From Basidiobolus heterosporus B8920 (lineage: Eukaryota > Basidiobolomycota > Basidiobolomycetes > Basidiobolales > Basidiobolaceae), in the NCBI GenBank assembly GCA_000697455.1, contig JNET01035312.1, positions 1 through 39,805 on the forward strand: DNA of 39,805 nucleotides. The letters run 5' to 3'. The position numbers were made by a program, and so were the translations under genes. How positions within the stretch are numbered: position 1 is the first letter of the stretch; every line of letters starts with the position of its first letter. This document shows positions 20,225 through 30,300 of the stretch, in pieces. The notes under the pieces are model-generated. The model saw only the letters and a program-made list of their open reading frames with translations. It had not been told where the DNA came from and did no database searches.

Positions 20225-20917
20225 TTATTCTTCTTTTCCTAAGAAGAAAGTTGCCTTACGTTGATGCTCTCTTTGCTTACGCAACCAGGAACGATAATCG
20301 CTAACAGATTTGATTTTTTCTCCGTAGAAATCTGGAACTGGGTTTCTGAAGGAGTTCAAAGAAGGGTCGGAACGGTGCTTCTTAATACGTTCATAGAACT
20401 CTCTATCTCTCTAGGGAAAATCTTGTTAATCTCGTTGTAAAAGAGTGCATTTCCCAAGGAAAGAAACAGAAGAGCTAGATCAACTTACAATGTTCATCTT
20501 GTTGGCCAAGTCACGGTTAAACAAGCCCCATATGCCGTTTCCGAACAAAGGGCCCACCAAGTAACCACCAAAGCCGGAGGCAACCACCCCAGCACCATAA
20601 ACCAGCAAAGGATCCATACCGAAGAAGGTCTGAGTTGGGTCGACCTCGAGTGTAGCAAAATAAGCACTACTCAAACCGATACCGACAAAGGTAGTAGGAA
20701 TGGAGGAGATTCTTTCTCTGATACGTCTACTGCGTCTCAATTTAAAATATTCTTCCCAAGAAAGTTCATTTTCCGACAAAGTTTCCGGTTGTTTCTCTTG
20801 AGAATCTTTCAAAGTTTCGAGGTGAATTCTACTGGTAGTGAACGTACGTTTTACAAGTGCACTACTCTGAATACGAGGTAAAACCGAGCGTACACAAGTC
20901 ACTCTTTGAAAGGGCAT
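20225..20917 (-). CDS. PAM17: Pam17, presequence translocase motor subunit
   Basis: Pam17 is a fungus-specific inner-membrane protein of the TIM23 import motor (PAM), affecting the Tim44-channel and Pam18-Pam16 interplay. Two exons (20917-20489, 20410-20225) give 204 residues; yeast Pam17 is 197. The MPFQRV start gives an Arg-rich presequence (RVTCVRSVLPRIQSSALVKR); an in-frame extension upstream to 21028 is not presequence-like. Family blocks: LSWEEYFKLRRSRRI, ERISSIPTTFVGIG, EVDPTQTFFGMDPLLVYGAG with two membrane segments, GNGIWGLFNR, and in exon 2 EFYERIKKHRSDPSLNSF, NPVPDFYGEKI and YRSWLRKQREHQRKA. It is divergent from QCR8. Confidence 0.95.
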
Positions 20918-21449
20918 TTTTTCTACTTTCAAAATTGTTAAGTTATCAGAGAAACGTGCGTACATGTGTTTGAAAAACTCGGAATAGAGAATTTTTTTCA
21001 CAAATGACATGCATTCATTTGACTTCAATTTGATCCATATTATACACCACCATCCTTATACATCCTTGAATATTCCTATCTCATTCAATTTGACCCTGAA
21101 TTCGTTGGGCAAGAGTTAGGGCTAGGGTTATGGTTATGGTTATGGTTATGGTTATGATACATTGATTCTAAAAAAAGGGGGGATCTAACTCACCCTTAAT
21201 TTCGAGATCACCCATGGGTGAAAATGATGTGGGGAAAAGGAGGTCTGCGTGATTGGGGAAGTAGTTCAAAAAAGCAAATTCTCTTGGGGCACTACAGATA
21301 TGTAAATTCATGATCTTCTTGAGGGTACCAACGTTTTCTTTCTAACCTCTACTATCTTGGTAAGTGACCATTTTCATTCCCGAGTACTTAATTTCCTCTA
21401 CACTTTAAAGTTAACCACATTTTTTCCCTTCAAGATATTCTATTAAACA
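20918..21449. promoter_or_regulatory. Bidirectional promoter of PAM17 and QCR8, with 5' UTR intron
   Basis: This 532-bp region serves two mitochondrial-protein genes. It holds a perfect (GGTTAT)5 run near its middle. On the QCR8 side a probable 5' UTR intron runs from about 21360 (ttg|gtaagtgacc) to 21434 (cttcaag), ending 15 bp before the QCR8 ATG. The intron call rests on splice motifs only. Confidence 0.6.
21127..21156 (+). repeat. (GGTTAT)5 hexamer repeat
   Basis: Five perfect tandem GGTTAT units, preceded by gttagggctagg. It resembles a degenerate telomere-type repeat or a protein-binding array. It lies between the divergent PAM17 and QCR8 start codons. Confidence 0.85.
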
Positions 21450-21713
21450 ATGGGCGGTGGTAAATGGATGGGTAACTGGGGTCACCTTGGTGGACCTACT
21501 CAACGTGGTATCATTTCTTACTCTCTCTCTCCTTACGAACAACGTGCATTCGCCGGGGTTTTGAAGAACGGTATTTTCAAGACTTACAACAGATTCGTTG
21601 CCCAGATCCCTTGGATCGCTCCCGGTGCCATCATTTTCTACACCGTTTACAGTTGGGGTGTTGCTCGTCACGAATACTTGAACTCAAAGGCAGGTGCTCA
21701 TGAACGCGAGTAA
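21450..21713 (+). CDS. QCR8: Cytochrome bc1 complex subunit 8 (Qcr8)
   Basis: Qcr8 is the small subunit of respiratory complex III that contacts cytochrome b and has one transmembrane helix. The 87-residue protein reads MGGGKWMGNWGHLGGPTQRG, then ISYSLSPYEQRAFAG, a helix around APGAIIFYTVYSWGV, and HEYLNSKAG. Length and motifs match fungal Qcr8 (yeast 94). It needs no cleavable presequence. The ATG follows a probable spliced leader. The next gene, ILV2, is convergent. Confidence 0.96.
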   Translation: MGGGKWMGNWGHLGGPTQRGIISYSLSPYEQRAFAGVLKNGIFKTYNRFVAQIPWIAPGAIIFYTVYSWGVARHEYLNSKAGAHERE

Positions 21714-22141
21714 CTTGCTGTACGTTGTATCCACTTTGGGTTGGGTTCTCTCTTAAGAATATCCTCCCTAAATCAATCTCAGCATCTTCCAACCCTTAAG
21801 CCTAGTCTCATATCTCTTCATTCTCAACACAAATAAAGACAAGGTTCACTTGTGAATAGCAATTGATTAAAATCAAGTATATTCTGGAATGGCTAGCTGT
21901 CAGCTCGCTACAAATACATGAACCAACACATGAATCGGTGACAAGCTTGGTAACTGTTTCAGCAAACATCAAGGGTATTGAAATAGTGGTTCTCCGCGTA
22001 TATAAAGACAGCGACATTGGAATGGTGATTATACATGTGTAGATATTTTATTAGGCGTGTATATACGAAGTGGACAAAATGAAGTGATGTGTATGAGCTA
22101 AATAGGGGTAGTGTGATGTAATTATATGGTAACGAAATAAC
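21714..22141. other. Convergent 3' region of QCR8 and ILV2
   Basis: No gene recognised. The minus-strand frame at 21808-22017 lacks support. Likely 3' UTRs (aataaag near 21833). Confidence 0.5.
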
Positions 22142-24186
22142 TTATTCATCCAAGGTCAGTGATTTATCCAAAACCATCTCATGCAAGGCCTTTCCTGCAG
22201 GTACCATAGGATACACATGCTCAGCTTTATCCACACGAGCATCGAATACAATCGGGTCTGGGCATTCTAAGAATTCTTGGATCTTGCTTGGTAAGTCCTT
22301 CATATTATCACAACGAATGCCCCGGCATCCCATGGCTTCTGCTAGTTTGACAAAGTCTGGGTTGTGCATGACAGTTCCTGAATATCTTTCTTCATAGAAG
22401 AGATCCTGCCATTGCTTGACCATGCCCTGGAAGTCATTGTTCATGATGAGGACCTTCACACCGATATTGTATTGTGCAGCAGTAGCAAGCTCCATTCCTG
22501 TCATGGAAAAGGATGCATCTCCATCGATGTCAATCACGATATGGTCTGGTTTAGCTACCTTGGCACCGATGGCAGATGGAAGTCCGAATCCCATGGTACC
22601 TAATCCTCCTGATGTGATGAAGGTTCTAGGGTGTCTCCAGCGGAGATATTGTGCTGCCCACATTTGATGCTGACCTACACCAGTGGTGATGATGGTCTTC
22701 TCTTTGACATTTTCAAGTTGACGATTGAGTTCCTCCAGAACTGCCTGAGGCTTCATCTTTCCTGCAGGGGCGTCCTGTGGGTACGCAAAGGGATATTTTT
22801 GCTTCCATGTCTTGATCTTACTAAGCCAAGCATCACGATTGACGTTTTCAATCATGGGCAGCATCTTGCTGAGGTTTTCTGTGACGTCTCCTTCAACAGC
22901 CTCTGTGGCCTGAACCATCTTGTTAATATTCTTGGGCATGATTTCAAAATGGATGAACCCGCCACGGCCTTCAAGGGCTGCCTGCTGGGCCACAGGCGCG
23001 AACTTCTTTAGGTTAAGAGTAACTCGGTCATCAAATCGGGCACCAAGTGCGATCACAACATCAGCAGATTGTATGGCAAGGTTAGCATAGGCAGATCCAT
23101 GCATACCAAGCATATGCAGACTCTTCTCATCCAGTTCATCATACAAACCCAATCCTTGCAAGGTGGTGGTTACGGGGATATTCCCGTTTTGGGCCAATTT
23201 TCTTAGAAGAGCCGAACCATCTGGATGGTTTAATAAACCAGCTCCAGCATAAATGACTGGGGTTTTTGCTTTGTTCACCATGTCAGCCGCCTTTTTGATA
23301 GAGTTGTTGATCTTTTCAGGATCGTAATGGAGATTCCATGGACGGGTGGGAAAGGATGGCTTAGTGGCAATAGGTTTTGTTAAAATCCCGGCAGTAACAT
23401 CTTTGGGCAAATCAACCAATACCGGTCCTGGACGACCTGTTGTGGCAATCTCGAAAGCCTCATTGATACGACGTGGAAGCTCATTGATGTCCTTAACCAT
23501 TACGTTCCATTTGGTGCATGATCTAGAGATACCGACAATATCGGCTTCTTGGAAAGCGTCGGTGCCAATGGCAGATGTAGGAACTTGACCGCAGAACACT
23601 ACCAACGGCAAGCCATCAGAAAGAGCATCCTGTAGGGGGGTGATAACGTTGGTGGCACCTGGCCCAGAGGTTACAAGGACGACACCAGGCTTACCGGTGG
23701 CTCTTGCGTATCCCTCCGCCATATGGCCAGCACCCTGTTCATGTCTGGGTAGAATGAATTTGAAGTTCTTCGAGTCATGAATAGCATCGAAGACAGGAAG
23801 AATGGCACCTCCAGGATATCCAAAAATGTGGTCAACCTTATGACGAAGCATCATTTCATGGAAAATCTCTCCACCCGACATTCCAACAAATGAATCCTCA
23901 TGAATTCCTTGGTGTTCAGCTGTCTTCAGAGGTTCAAGGTGAGGATCAGCCAAGGGGGTAGTGGTGGTAACTGAAGGCTCTTGAGATGGGTGCGCACTGA
24001 AACAATAGAATACTATTTAAATGACTGGTGTGATAAGTCTGAGGAGAGTACAAATGATACAAACCTCACAGTGCTCTTGAATCGATTTAGGCCATGGTAG
24101 CACGTAGCGGGGATGTATCTCTTTGAAGAATTCAATAGTAGAGGTGCACGTTGGCGTATTTGTGAGGTAAACCTTGAGGATAGCAT
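22142..24186 (-). CDS. ILV2: Acetolactate synthase catalytic subunit
   Basis: Ilv2 makes acetolactate or acetohydroxybutyrate from pyruvate (plus 2-ketobutyrate) in mitochondria, the first common step of valine, leucine and isoleucine synthesis. Two exons (24186-24065, 23996-22142) give 658 residues; yeast Ilv2 is 687. The first ATG opens a presequence (MLSSRFTSQIRQRAPLLLNS). The ThDP-enzyme layout is complete: GGEIFHEMMLRHKVDHIFGY, catalytic Glu in HEQGAGHMAEGYAR (about 127), the central FAD-binding domain, and the ThDP/Mg motif from GDASFSMTG (about 529) to MNN (about 559). An internal frame from 23953 begins on TTG, so the presequence exon is needed. Its regulatory subunit gene ILV6 lies upstream on the same strand. 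Confidence 0.97.
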
Positions 24187-24480
24187 ATTCTGCGAGCGTA
24201 TCAGAGTTGTTAAATAAGGCAAATCACTGAAATATATTCAGATTAAAAAGAGGATCTGATAGACACTTGCAGACTGAGTGATAATCAACTACGAGATTAG
24301 TGGAAGATGATGAAGAGCGGTGGAATGCATTTATAGCCCTGTCAACCTGAGGGTTTTTCGGTTGTTCGGTTTTTTATGAATTCGTGACGTGCAGGATTGC
24401 GCTTTTACTCAGCACTACACAAATGAATAGTACAGCCTATATAATGAGAGTGCCCAAGGTTTATATTGATCACACTTTTA

Positions 24481-24489
24481 ATGAGTCAT
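24481..24489. promoter_or_regulatory. Gcn4-type site upstream of ILV2
   Basis: ATGAGTCAT, the perfect palindromic 9-mer bound by Gcn4/Cpc1-class bZIP activators, 295 bp upstream of the ILV2 ATG. It coincides with the candidate ATG of the small gene at 24481, so one of the two readings may be wrong. Confidence 0.5.
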
Positions 24490-25192
24490 CCTGATTCGCA
24501 TCCTTTGGCCAGAGTTTTCAAGGACCAATGGTATATATTTTGTATTGCACTTCATTGCCCCATTGTCTATCACATCTAAATATACGGACTCACATTAGAT
24601 CACTAATCACTAGCAATCGCTTCTATTAGTACGATGAGTATAGCGATGAGTAACGTGCAGTCAACTGTAGAGTAACACGCAAGGATCACTGTAATACTCT
24701 AGAAGATTTGGGTTCACATGAGGAAAAAGTAGTTCCATTGCCTAATCTGGATTCCTACCCCACTCGATCGCAGGTACTTACCACCACCATGAGTCATTTT
24801 GACATTGAGGAAATACTAGATCACACTGGCTTACACTGGCATATACACGCATACACTGCCCATACACCATCTATACACTATCCATACACTCCCTATGCAC
24901 TGGAATGTCTACCGGATGAGCAACGCTGACTCAGGGAACTTTCCCACGCTTGCCTATCTTTTCATTATGCATTCACTCTGGCACTGGTGAATCCACCTTC
25001 CCTTTCCTTGGTAGTAACCATACAAGGTAGGAGATGCAAGATAGTGCGCGTGGTTTTGAATCAATTGACTTACTAAAATTGGCCGAAAACGATCTTGGAG
25101 CATACACAGATTGGGGTGGTGTGTCAGTGATTCGTGAGCCACTCCCCAAAGATTTGCTCAACAGATATCGATCATCAGACCCCTACGAGTAA
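24481..25192 (+). CDS. Small unrecognised protein (tentative three-exon model)
   Basis: The last exon (25031-25192, ending at TAA 25190-25192) looks genuinely coding: it reads ESIDLLKLAENDLGAYTDWG and then SVIREPLPKDLLNRYRSSDP. A preceding exon (24661-24773) encodes TLEDLGSHEEKVVPLPNLDS and ends at cag|gtactt in phase 0. The first exon (24481-24541, MSHPDSHPLARVFKDQW) is the least certain, since its donor (t|gtattg) is weak. Together they give 111 residues. No family is recognised. The intron 24774-25030 is unusually long here (257 nt) and holds catacac-type repeats and two more Gcn4-like motifs. The gene would be divergent from ILV2 and convergent with ILV6. A decayed gene is also possible. 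Confidence 0.45.
24789..24933. promoter_or_regulatory. Two further Gcn4-like sites
   Basis: ATGAGTCAT at 24789-24797 and TGACTCA at 24927-24933, 603 and 741 bp upstream of the ILV2 start. Between them lies a low-complexity catacac/tatacac run. Function is inferred from motif identity only. Confidence 0.4.
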
Positions 25193-25345
25193 CGACTCGC
25201 AGGAACATCGGGGTGTAGGCTAATAAACAAGTTCTACTTGCCTCGGAAGATTTTATTGAAAATAAAAGATGGATTGGTCTGAAAATAGAACAGAACTGGA
25301 CAGCAACAATGCCAAAATTAATTATACATGAATAGGTGCGATTGT

Positions 25346-26339
25346 TTAACCGGGTGGAAGCATGGTAGCATCTACTTGTACGCTTTCTTCAGCTACCTCG
25401 GCTTCCTCTTCGGAATGAAGATGCAACGCCCTAGGCATAGCCATGATACCACTTCTAGCTGCTTCTAGGATTCCGAATGGCTTCAACAGCTTCATGAATG
25501 CATCGATACGAGCATTCTTGGCGCAGAGCTGAACAATTACGCTTTCAGTACTCACATCCACGATTTGCCCTTGGAAAAGCTTGGTAAGTTCTTGAATAGC
25601 TTGGAGATGTTTGTGGGTGGTAAGCAAGATTTCCCCTGGGGTCAGATCAGTCTATCAGTTGGAAAGGTCAGTATGGATTAGGGTTAGGGTGAATGGTTTC
25701 AATGAACTGCTTACATGAGGGTGTGCGGCATCCTCGAAGATTGCCTGCTCATGGTCGGGCCCGAAAATAGACACTTTGACCAACAAAAGTTCTCGTTCAA
25801 CGATTTGGGTATGCGAATAGTCCAAAACGGCCCAAACTGGAACAAGATCTTCCAATTGTTTCTTGGCTTGTTCGATATTTTGGTCCTGTCCCCTTAGGAC
25901 GATGGTCATTCTGGAAAGGTCTCTAACCTCAGTTTTAGCGACCACTAGAGAGTCAATATTGAAACTTCTCGCTGCCAAAATTCCAGAGACTCGTGACAAA
26001 ACACCGGGCTCATTCTGAACCAAACAGTTTAGAGTGTGTCGGGTAGGTGGGTCTGAAGGGGGTGTAGGAGTATTATAAATAATATTGGTTACTGCCTCTT
26101 CAGGGGTCAACGTGGGTATGGTGGGTAACGGTGGTAGCTTCTTACTACGCGGTTGACGCTTTGACGGTGTGGAGAAATAGCAGCACTGGGCAGTTGGCAG
26201 ATAAACACGAGGCTGAACCGACCTCTAAAAGAATCGTTTCAGTAAAATGCATAGTAAACACAGACGAGCCACAAATTTAACCTACCAATGCCTGGATACC
26301 TTTTTGCCTGACGGCAATAGCTAAACCGCTAAAAAGCAT
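25346..26339 (-). CDS. ILV6: Acetolactate synthase regulatory subunit
   Basis: Ilv6 is the mitochondrial regulatory partner of Ilv2; it activates the catalytic subunit and confers valine feedback inhibition. Three exons (26339-26286, 26224-25715, 25651-25346) give 289 residues; yeast Ilv6 is 309. Exon 1 and the start of exon 2 supply a basic presequence (MLFSGLAIAVRQKGIQAL...). The ACT domain begins RHTLNCLVQNEPGVLSRVSG and continues FNIDSLVVAKTE and DLSRMTIVLRG. The later family block ELLLVKVS is followed, after the last intron, by a C-terminal domain containing GQIVDVSTESVIVQLCAK, FMKLLKPFGILEAARSG and MPRAL. The ORF beginning at 26110 is internal (TTG). The upstream region carries two Gcn4-type sites. 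Confidence 0.95.
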
Positions 26340-26521
26340 AGCAATAAGGGATGCTGGAAGAAAAATCGAAAAGCTGATGAACCATTGACATGCCAAGCAC
26401 TTTTAATACCACTAACAAATCATCTTAAGCCCCTCCCTAATGTGTATCCCCTACGCATTAAACTACCGTTGAATTTCCAAATTACCCAAAAGAGCGATCA
26501 TCTATATGGGTTGACCCAATG

Positions 26522-26623
26522 TGACTCAGTCGGGAAGTAGAGCGAAATAAGCCTTTGTATCCCCTCAAATATGAGGTCCTTTGAAAAACCAATCACCACC
26601 GTTTCGATGCTCATATGACTCAT
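26522..26623. promoter_or_regulatory. Gcn4-type sites upstream of ILV6
   Basis: TGACTCA at 26522-26528 and the perfect 9-mer ATGACTCAT at 26615-26623, about 183 and 276 bp upstream of the ILV6 start. This suits general amino-acid control by a Gcn4/Cpc1 bZIP. It is inferred from motif and location. Confidence 0.6.
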
Positions 26624-26777
26624 GAAGGTCAGCAAGGTCGGTAACCATAAATGGACTAGATTTTGAACCTTGGAGCTAAAGCTATAGGATTTCATGAGAT
26701 TGGTGAAGTGATTGGTATACAAAAGAATCGTTTGGATTGAAGCACAGGACAGAGGGAATGATTGGAACCATCTATAT

Positions 26778-26850
26778 GGGGCGTTGGCCTAATGGATAAG
26801 GCATCAGACTTCGGATCTGGGGATTGTGGGTTCGAGTCCCATGCGCCTCG
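26778..26850 (+). tRNA. tRNA-Arg (anticodon TCG)
   Basis: A 73-nt cloverleaf. Acceptor GGGGCGT pairs with GCGCCTC (two G-U pairs); the D arm is GCC/GGC; the anticodon stem TCAGA/TCTGG encloses loop CTTCGGA with anticodon TCG; the T arm GTGGG/CCCAT encloses TTCGAGT. The B box GGTTCGAGTCCC is perfect. There is no intron. A T5 run shortly downstream (about 26859) fits a Pol III terminator. Confidence 0.95.
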
Positions 26851-27313
26851 ACATTTCATTTTTCTTCCAGTTTATTTATGAGTTTGGTTGCGACCAAGTC
26901 CATACACCATTTCACGAGTATGCCAAAACTGGATCTAATAAGAACAGTTTATTTGTATTTTTACGGCCAAATAACAGATACTAAAGAATCGATGTTCATA
27001 CCCTCAGAACAAGGGAAACTCAACCATTTTCTCAAAAAAAAAATACCACACAGGACGTATTGTCGTGCCAGAATTCCTCAATTTAGTGGGTGAGTACTCG
27101 ATTTAAGAAAGATAAATATAATGGAAAATTATTTCATATAACGTACAAGCGGGTGAAGGATGGTATTGTTGAGGAACCCTTGAGAAGATTGGTGGCATAC
27201 TGAAGATAAGAGAACAAGCAAACAATTGATAATGAAACTGAGGGTAAAAATAAAGATTCATACTGAAAGTAATTGTAAAATGTGTTTTAGTTAGAGCCGC
27301 CTAGGTGGATTTC
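26851..27313. other. Intergenic between tRNA-Arg and SEC24
   Basis: No gene supported. The plus-strand frame at 26824-27093 overlaps the tRNA and does not start on ATG. Likely SEC24 3' UTR on the right. Confidence 0.5.
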
Positions 27314-30300
27314 TTATTTAAAAGAGCCGGTATTCACTTTGTCTTTCAGGTGGTTTAAGAATTGTTGATAACTCATAACATTATTCGCACGATCTTCAAC
27401 CAAGTGGGAAAGGAACCAAAGTCGTAGAGAAGGATCGCTTTCCTCTTTAACGACATAAACTTGAGGGTAGTAGATATATCTGTTGGCTTCTCTGATCTTC
27501 GAGATAATAAGTTGAACACGGGAAGAGAAGTTAGTATCAAGGATGGGGAGAGTGGTGCGGCCAGGTCGAATAGCTTCATACGATGGAACATCAAACAACT
27601 CTTGACAAAGTTGAGGAGATACTTCCTTAGCAACCCAGAAGAATATGTGCTGTCCGCTCTCCAACAAGAATAATCCGTTGCGCTCCAATCTCTCGCTACT
27701 CAAAGGTAAAGGCTGAGGCATCAAGACGGCAGAGCCATCATCTGAAGGAACCGCAACTTCCGGTGCCATGTTATGAAGAGCATAGAATCTTGGATGAACA
27801 TATCTCATCAAAAGCTCTGCTGGCATGGTATTAACAAGATTCATGGCAAATGAACGAACATCACTAGGGGTTTGAGAACCCCCGCGAAGAGACACGTGTT
27901 TGATGAGCGCCTGTACCAACAAAGGAAGCATCTTCAAATTGTGGCATATTTGCAATTGTGGAGAGGCACCGGTTCCCACTGATGTTAGTTCGGTCTTGTA
28001 GATGCCAAGGATATCGATACACTTGTTAATCAAAGCATCTCTAGCATCTTCCAGCTTGGTGCTCAAAGATCTCTCCACTGCTTTTCTGGCTAAAATAGTA
28101 GCAATAGCAACTTGATCTGCCGACTTGAAGACTTCCGAAATATTATTGGCTACTGGTAAACCAAGAGTTAATACTCTGATTCGTCTTTCTCCGGTACAAC
28201 TAGTGTGTAGCAAAGCGGTCTGGAAGCAAGCAATGCTGGTTTCAATCGGTTCATCAATGGTGACTTCAACACTGTATGTGTGATTAGGAGTAACGTTGGG
28301 AAGCGCAAGAAGATCCATCGATCTCAAGAAGAAGTTTCCATGATATGCGGTCATCCTCAATCCCTTGGAAGCTCTGACTCTCAAAACTGCTTCAAGTCCA
28401 GCAGGGCATGACAAAAACTCGGAGAGTTCATTGGCAAACTTAACTGCGTCTTCAGATTTACCTGCATTAAATCCAGGATAGAAGTACGACTGTCCAGCTG
28501 AAAAGCGCGAAGCACCACTCAAGGTGGCAAAATCGATATACTGTGTACCAAAGATGAAGGTATCTACACAAACTTGGGCACGAGAGCAGTCAACAGCGAA
28601 TGGCTTGTAGAATTGGGAAGCGGGTTGTAACAGGTTGGATTCCTTTGGTGTCCCAAGAAGTTTGACATCTTCACGAGCAGATAAACCACCCTCCTTGTCC
28701 GTAGGCAAAGTGTTTTGCAAAACGATGATCTTACCGCCGATGGCTGAAATAAGCTTGAGACCAGCCTGGAGAGCAGGTGCAAGTACACTACTAACATTGT
28801 GTGTACTCTTGAACATTTCCCCAAGTCGAGAAAGCAAAGACTCTACAATTTGACGACTTTCACTAAGGTTCACCAACAGATCGTTGGGCATGGGGATGAA
28901 TGGATCCTCTAGATCAGACACAACAAGCATCTGTGGCTCGGAGAGCTCGTTGTTCAAGTTGTAAAAGTGAAGCGCGCTGTCGTAAGTAATGAACCCAATC
29001 TTGGCTCTTTTGTCTTCGTTAGGGATACGATCCAAAGATTCCAAGATGGTCCTGGCCGCAGTGGCAACCATGCCTGATTGTACCGCAGTGTGAGATACAT
29101 CAATCAAGAACAAATAAACTGAAGGTTGTGGAGCGCGAACCATATATTCGGCTGGAGCGATATATTCAACCACCGAATGAGTTAACTCTGGTCGCTGGAA
29201 ACGATCGATGGGTTGCTGGCTTTGGATGTCATAATCGAAAGTGCTAGGGACATCGTTAGTGAAGAAACACATGTTACACTTCCAACGACGTCCACCATCG
29301 ACAAATTGTATGAAAGGATTCAAGTAAGTACGACAACGACGGCAGCGAATGATCTCGTGTGAGATTGGGATATCATCAGGATTATGCTTATCCAACTTGT
29401 ATGGTGTCAAGACCAAGCCAAAGGGAATTTTGCATTTTTTCAATATATTGGAATTCTGGGGAATAGCATTAAATGTGCATCGCTTAAGAGAAGGATCGCA
29501 CAGCACTTTAGGGGATGTCGTAACAGCGGCACCCTGAGGGAGATTAATGGCGGGGGGTGGAAGCTCCAACTCGGCTGGATTAAGAGGTGTACCAATTAAG
29601 GGCGTATGGAAAAGCTGGTTTTGACCCCCGAGAGCCATGTTGTTAAACTGATTCTGCATATTATTAAATTGCTGTCCATAGGGCTGGCCACTGGCATATC
29701 CAGGAGTTTGGGGCTGGCCATAGCCCATCACCGGTGAAGTTTGTCCTTGAAGGCCAGGCACAAAGAACTGCGAGCCTTGAGCTCCAGGAAGTGGGTCGGA
29801 TTGACCTGATGCGGGACCAGGATAGTTGGTTTGTTGAGGTGTCTCTCCCTGAGTGTAGGCTGTTGCGATTTGCTCAGGATACATTCTCCTACGCTGTCCC
29901 GGGCTACTTGCATTACCAGGAGGTGAGCCAGGAGGGGCATTGTTGTCGAGTGGAGCGGCAGCAAAATTGTTTAACTGTGGAGATTGTACAGGCTGCTGAG
30001 GATTCATTTGTGGGACAGCGTTAGGACTATGCATGGGCTGTTGAGGATTCATTTGTGGAATCACGTTAGGACTGTGCATAGGTGGGCGGGGTGAGGGTAC
30101 TGGAGCACCTTGCATTACGGGTGATCTTCCACCAACAGGTGGAACAAATTGCCGTTGCATCAAACCAGGCTGACCAGGTCCAGGCTGCTGAGCCTGAGGA
30201 AGAGGAGGCGACATAGGTCTGGGAGGCATCTGATTTTGCAGTCCAGGAGAACCAGGCCTTTGATGAAGGTTAGCAGCGGGATTTTGATGGTTGAAAGCCG

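Noticed and set aside
21121-21160. Possible chromosome end (telomere) because of GGTTAT repeats
   Set aside because: Only five units, flanked on both sides by ordinary genes, so not a telomere.
23953-23953. Start of ILV2 at MADPHLEP
   Set aside because: The codon is TTG. An upstream exon with ATG at 24186 and a clean intron gives a mitochondrial presequence, which fits the enzyme.
24708-24929. Single open frame of 73 codons read straight through to 24929
   Set aside because: It continues past a plausible donor (cag|gtactt at 24774) into low-complexity catacac repeats; splicing to 25031 gives a better protein.
26824-27093. Plus-strand open frame overlapping tRNA-Arg
   Set aside because: It begins inside the tRNA without ATG and has no motif.
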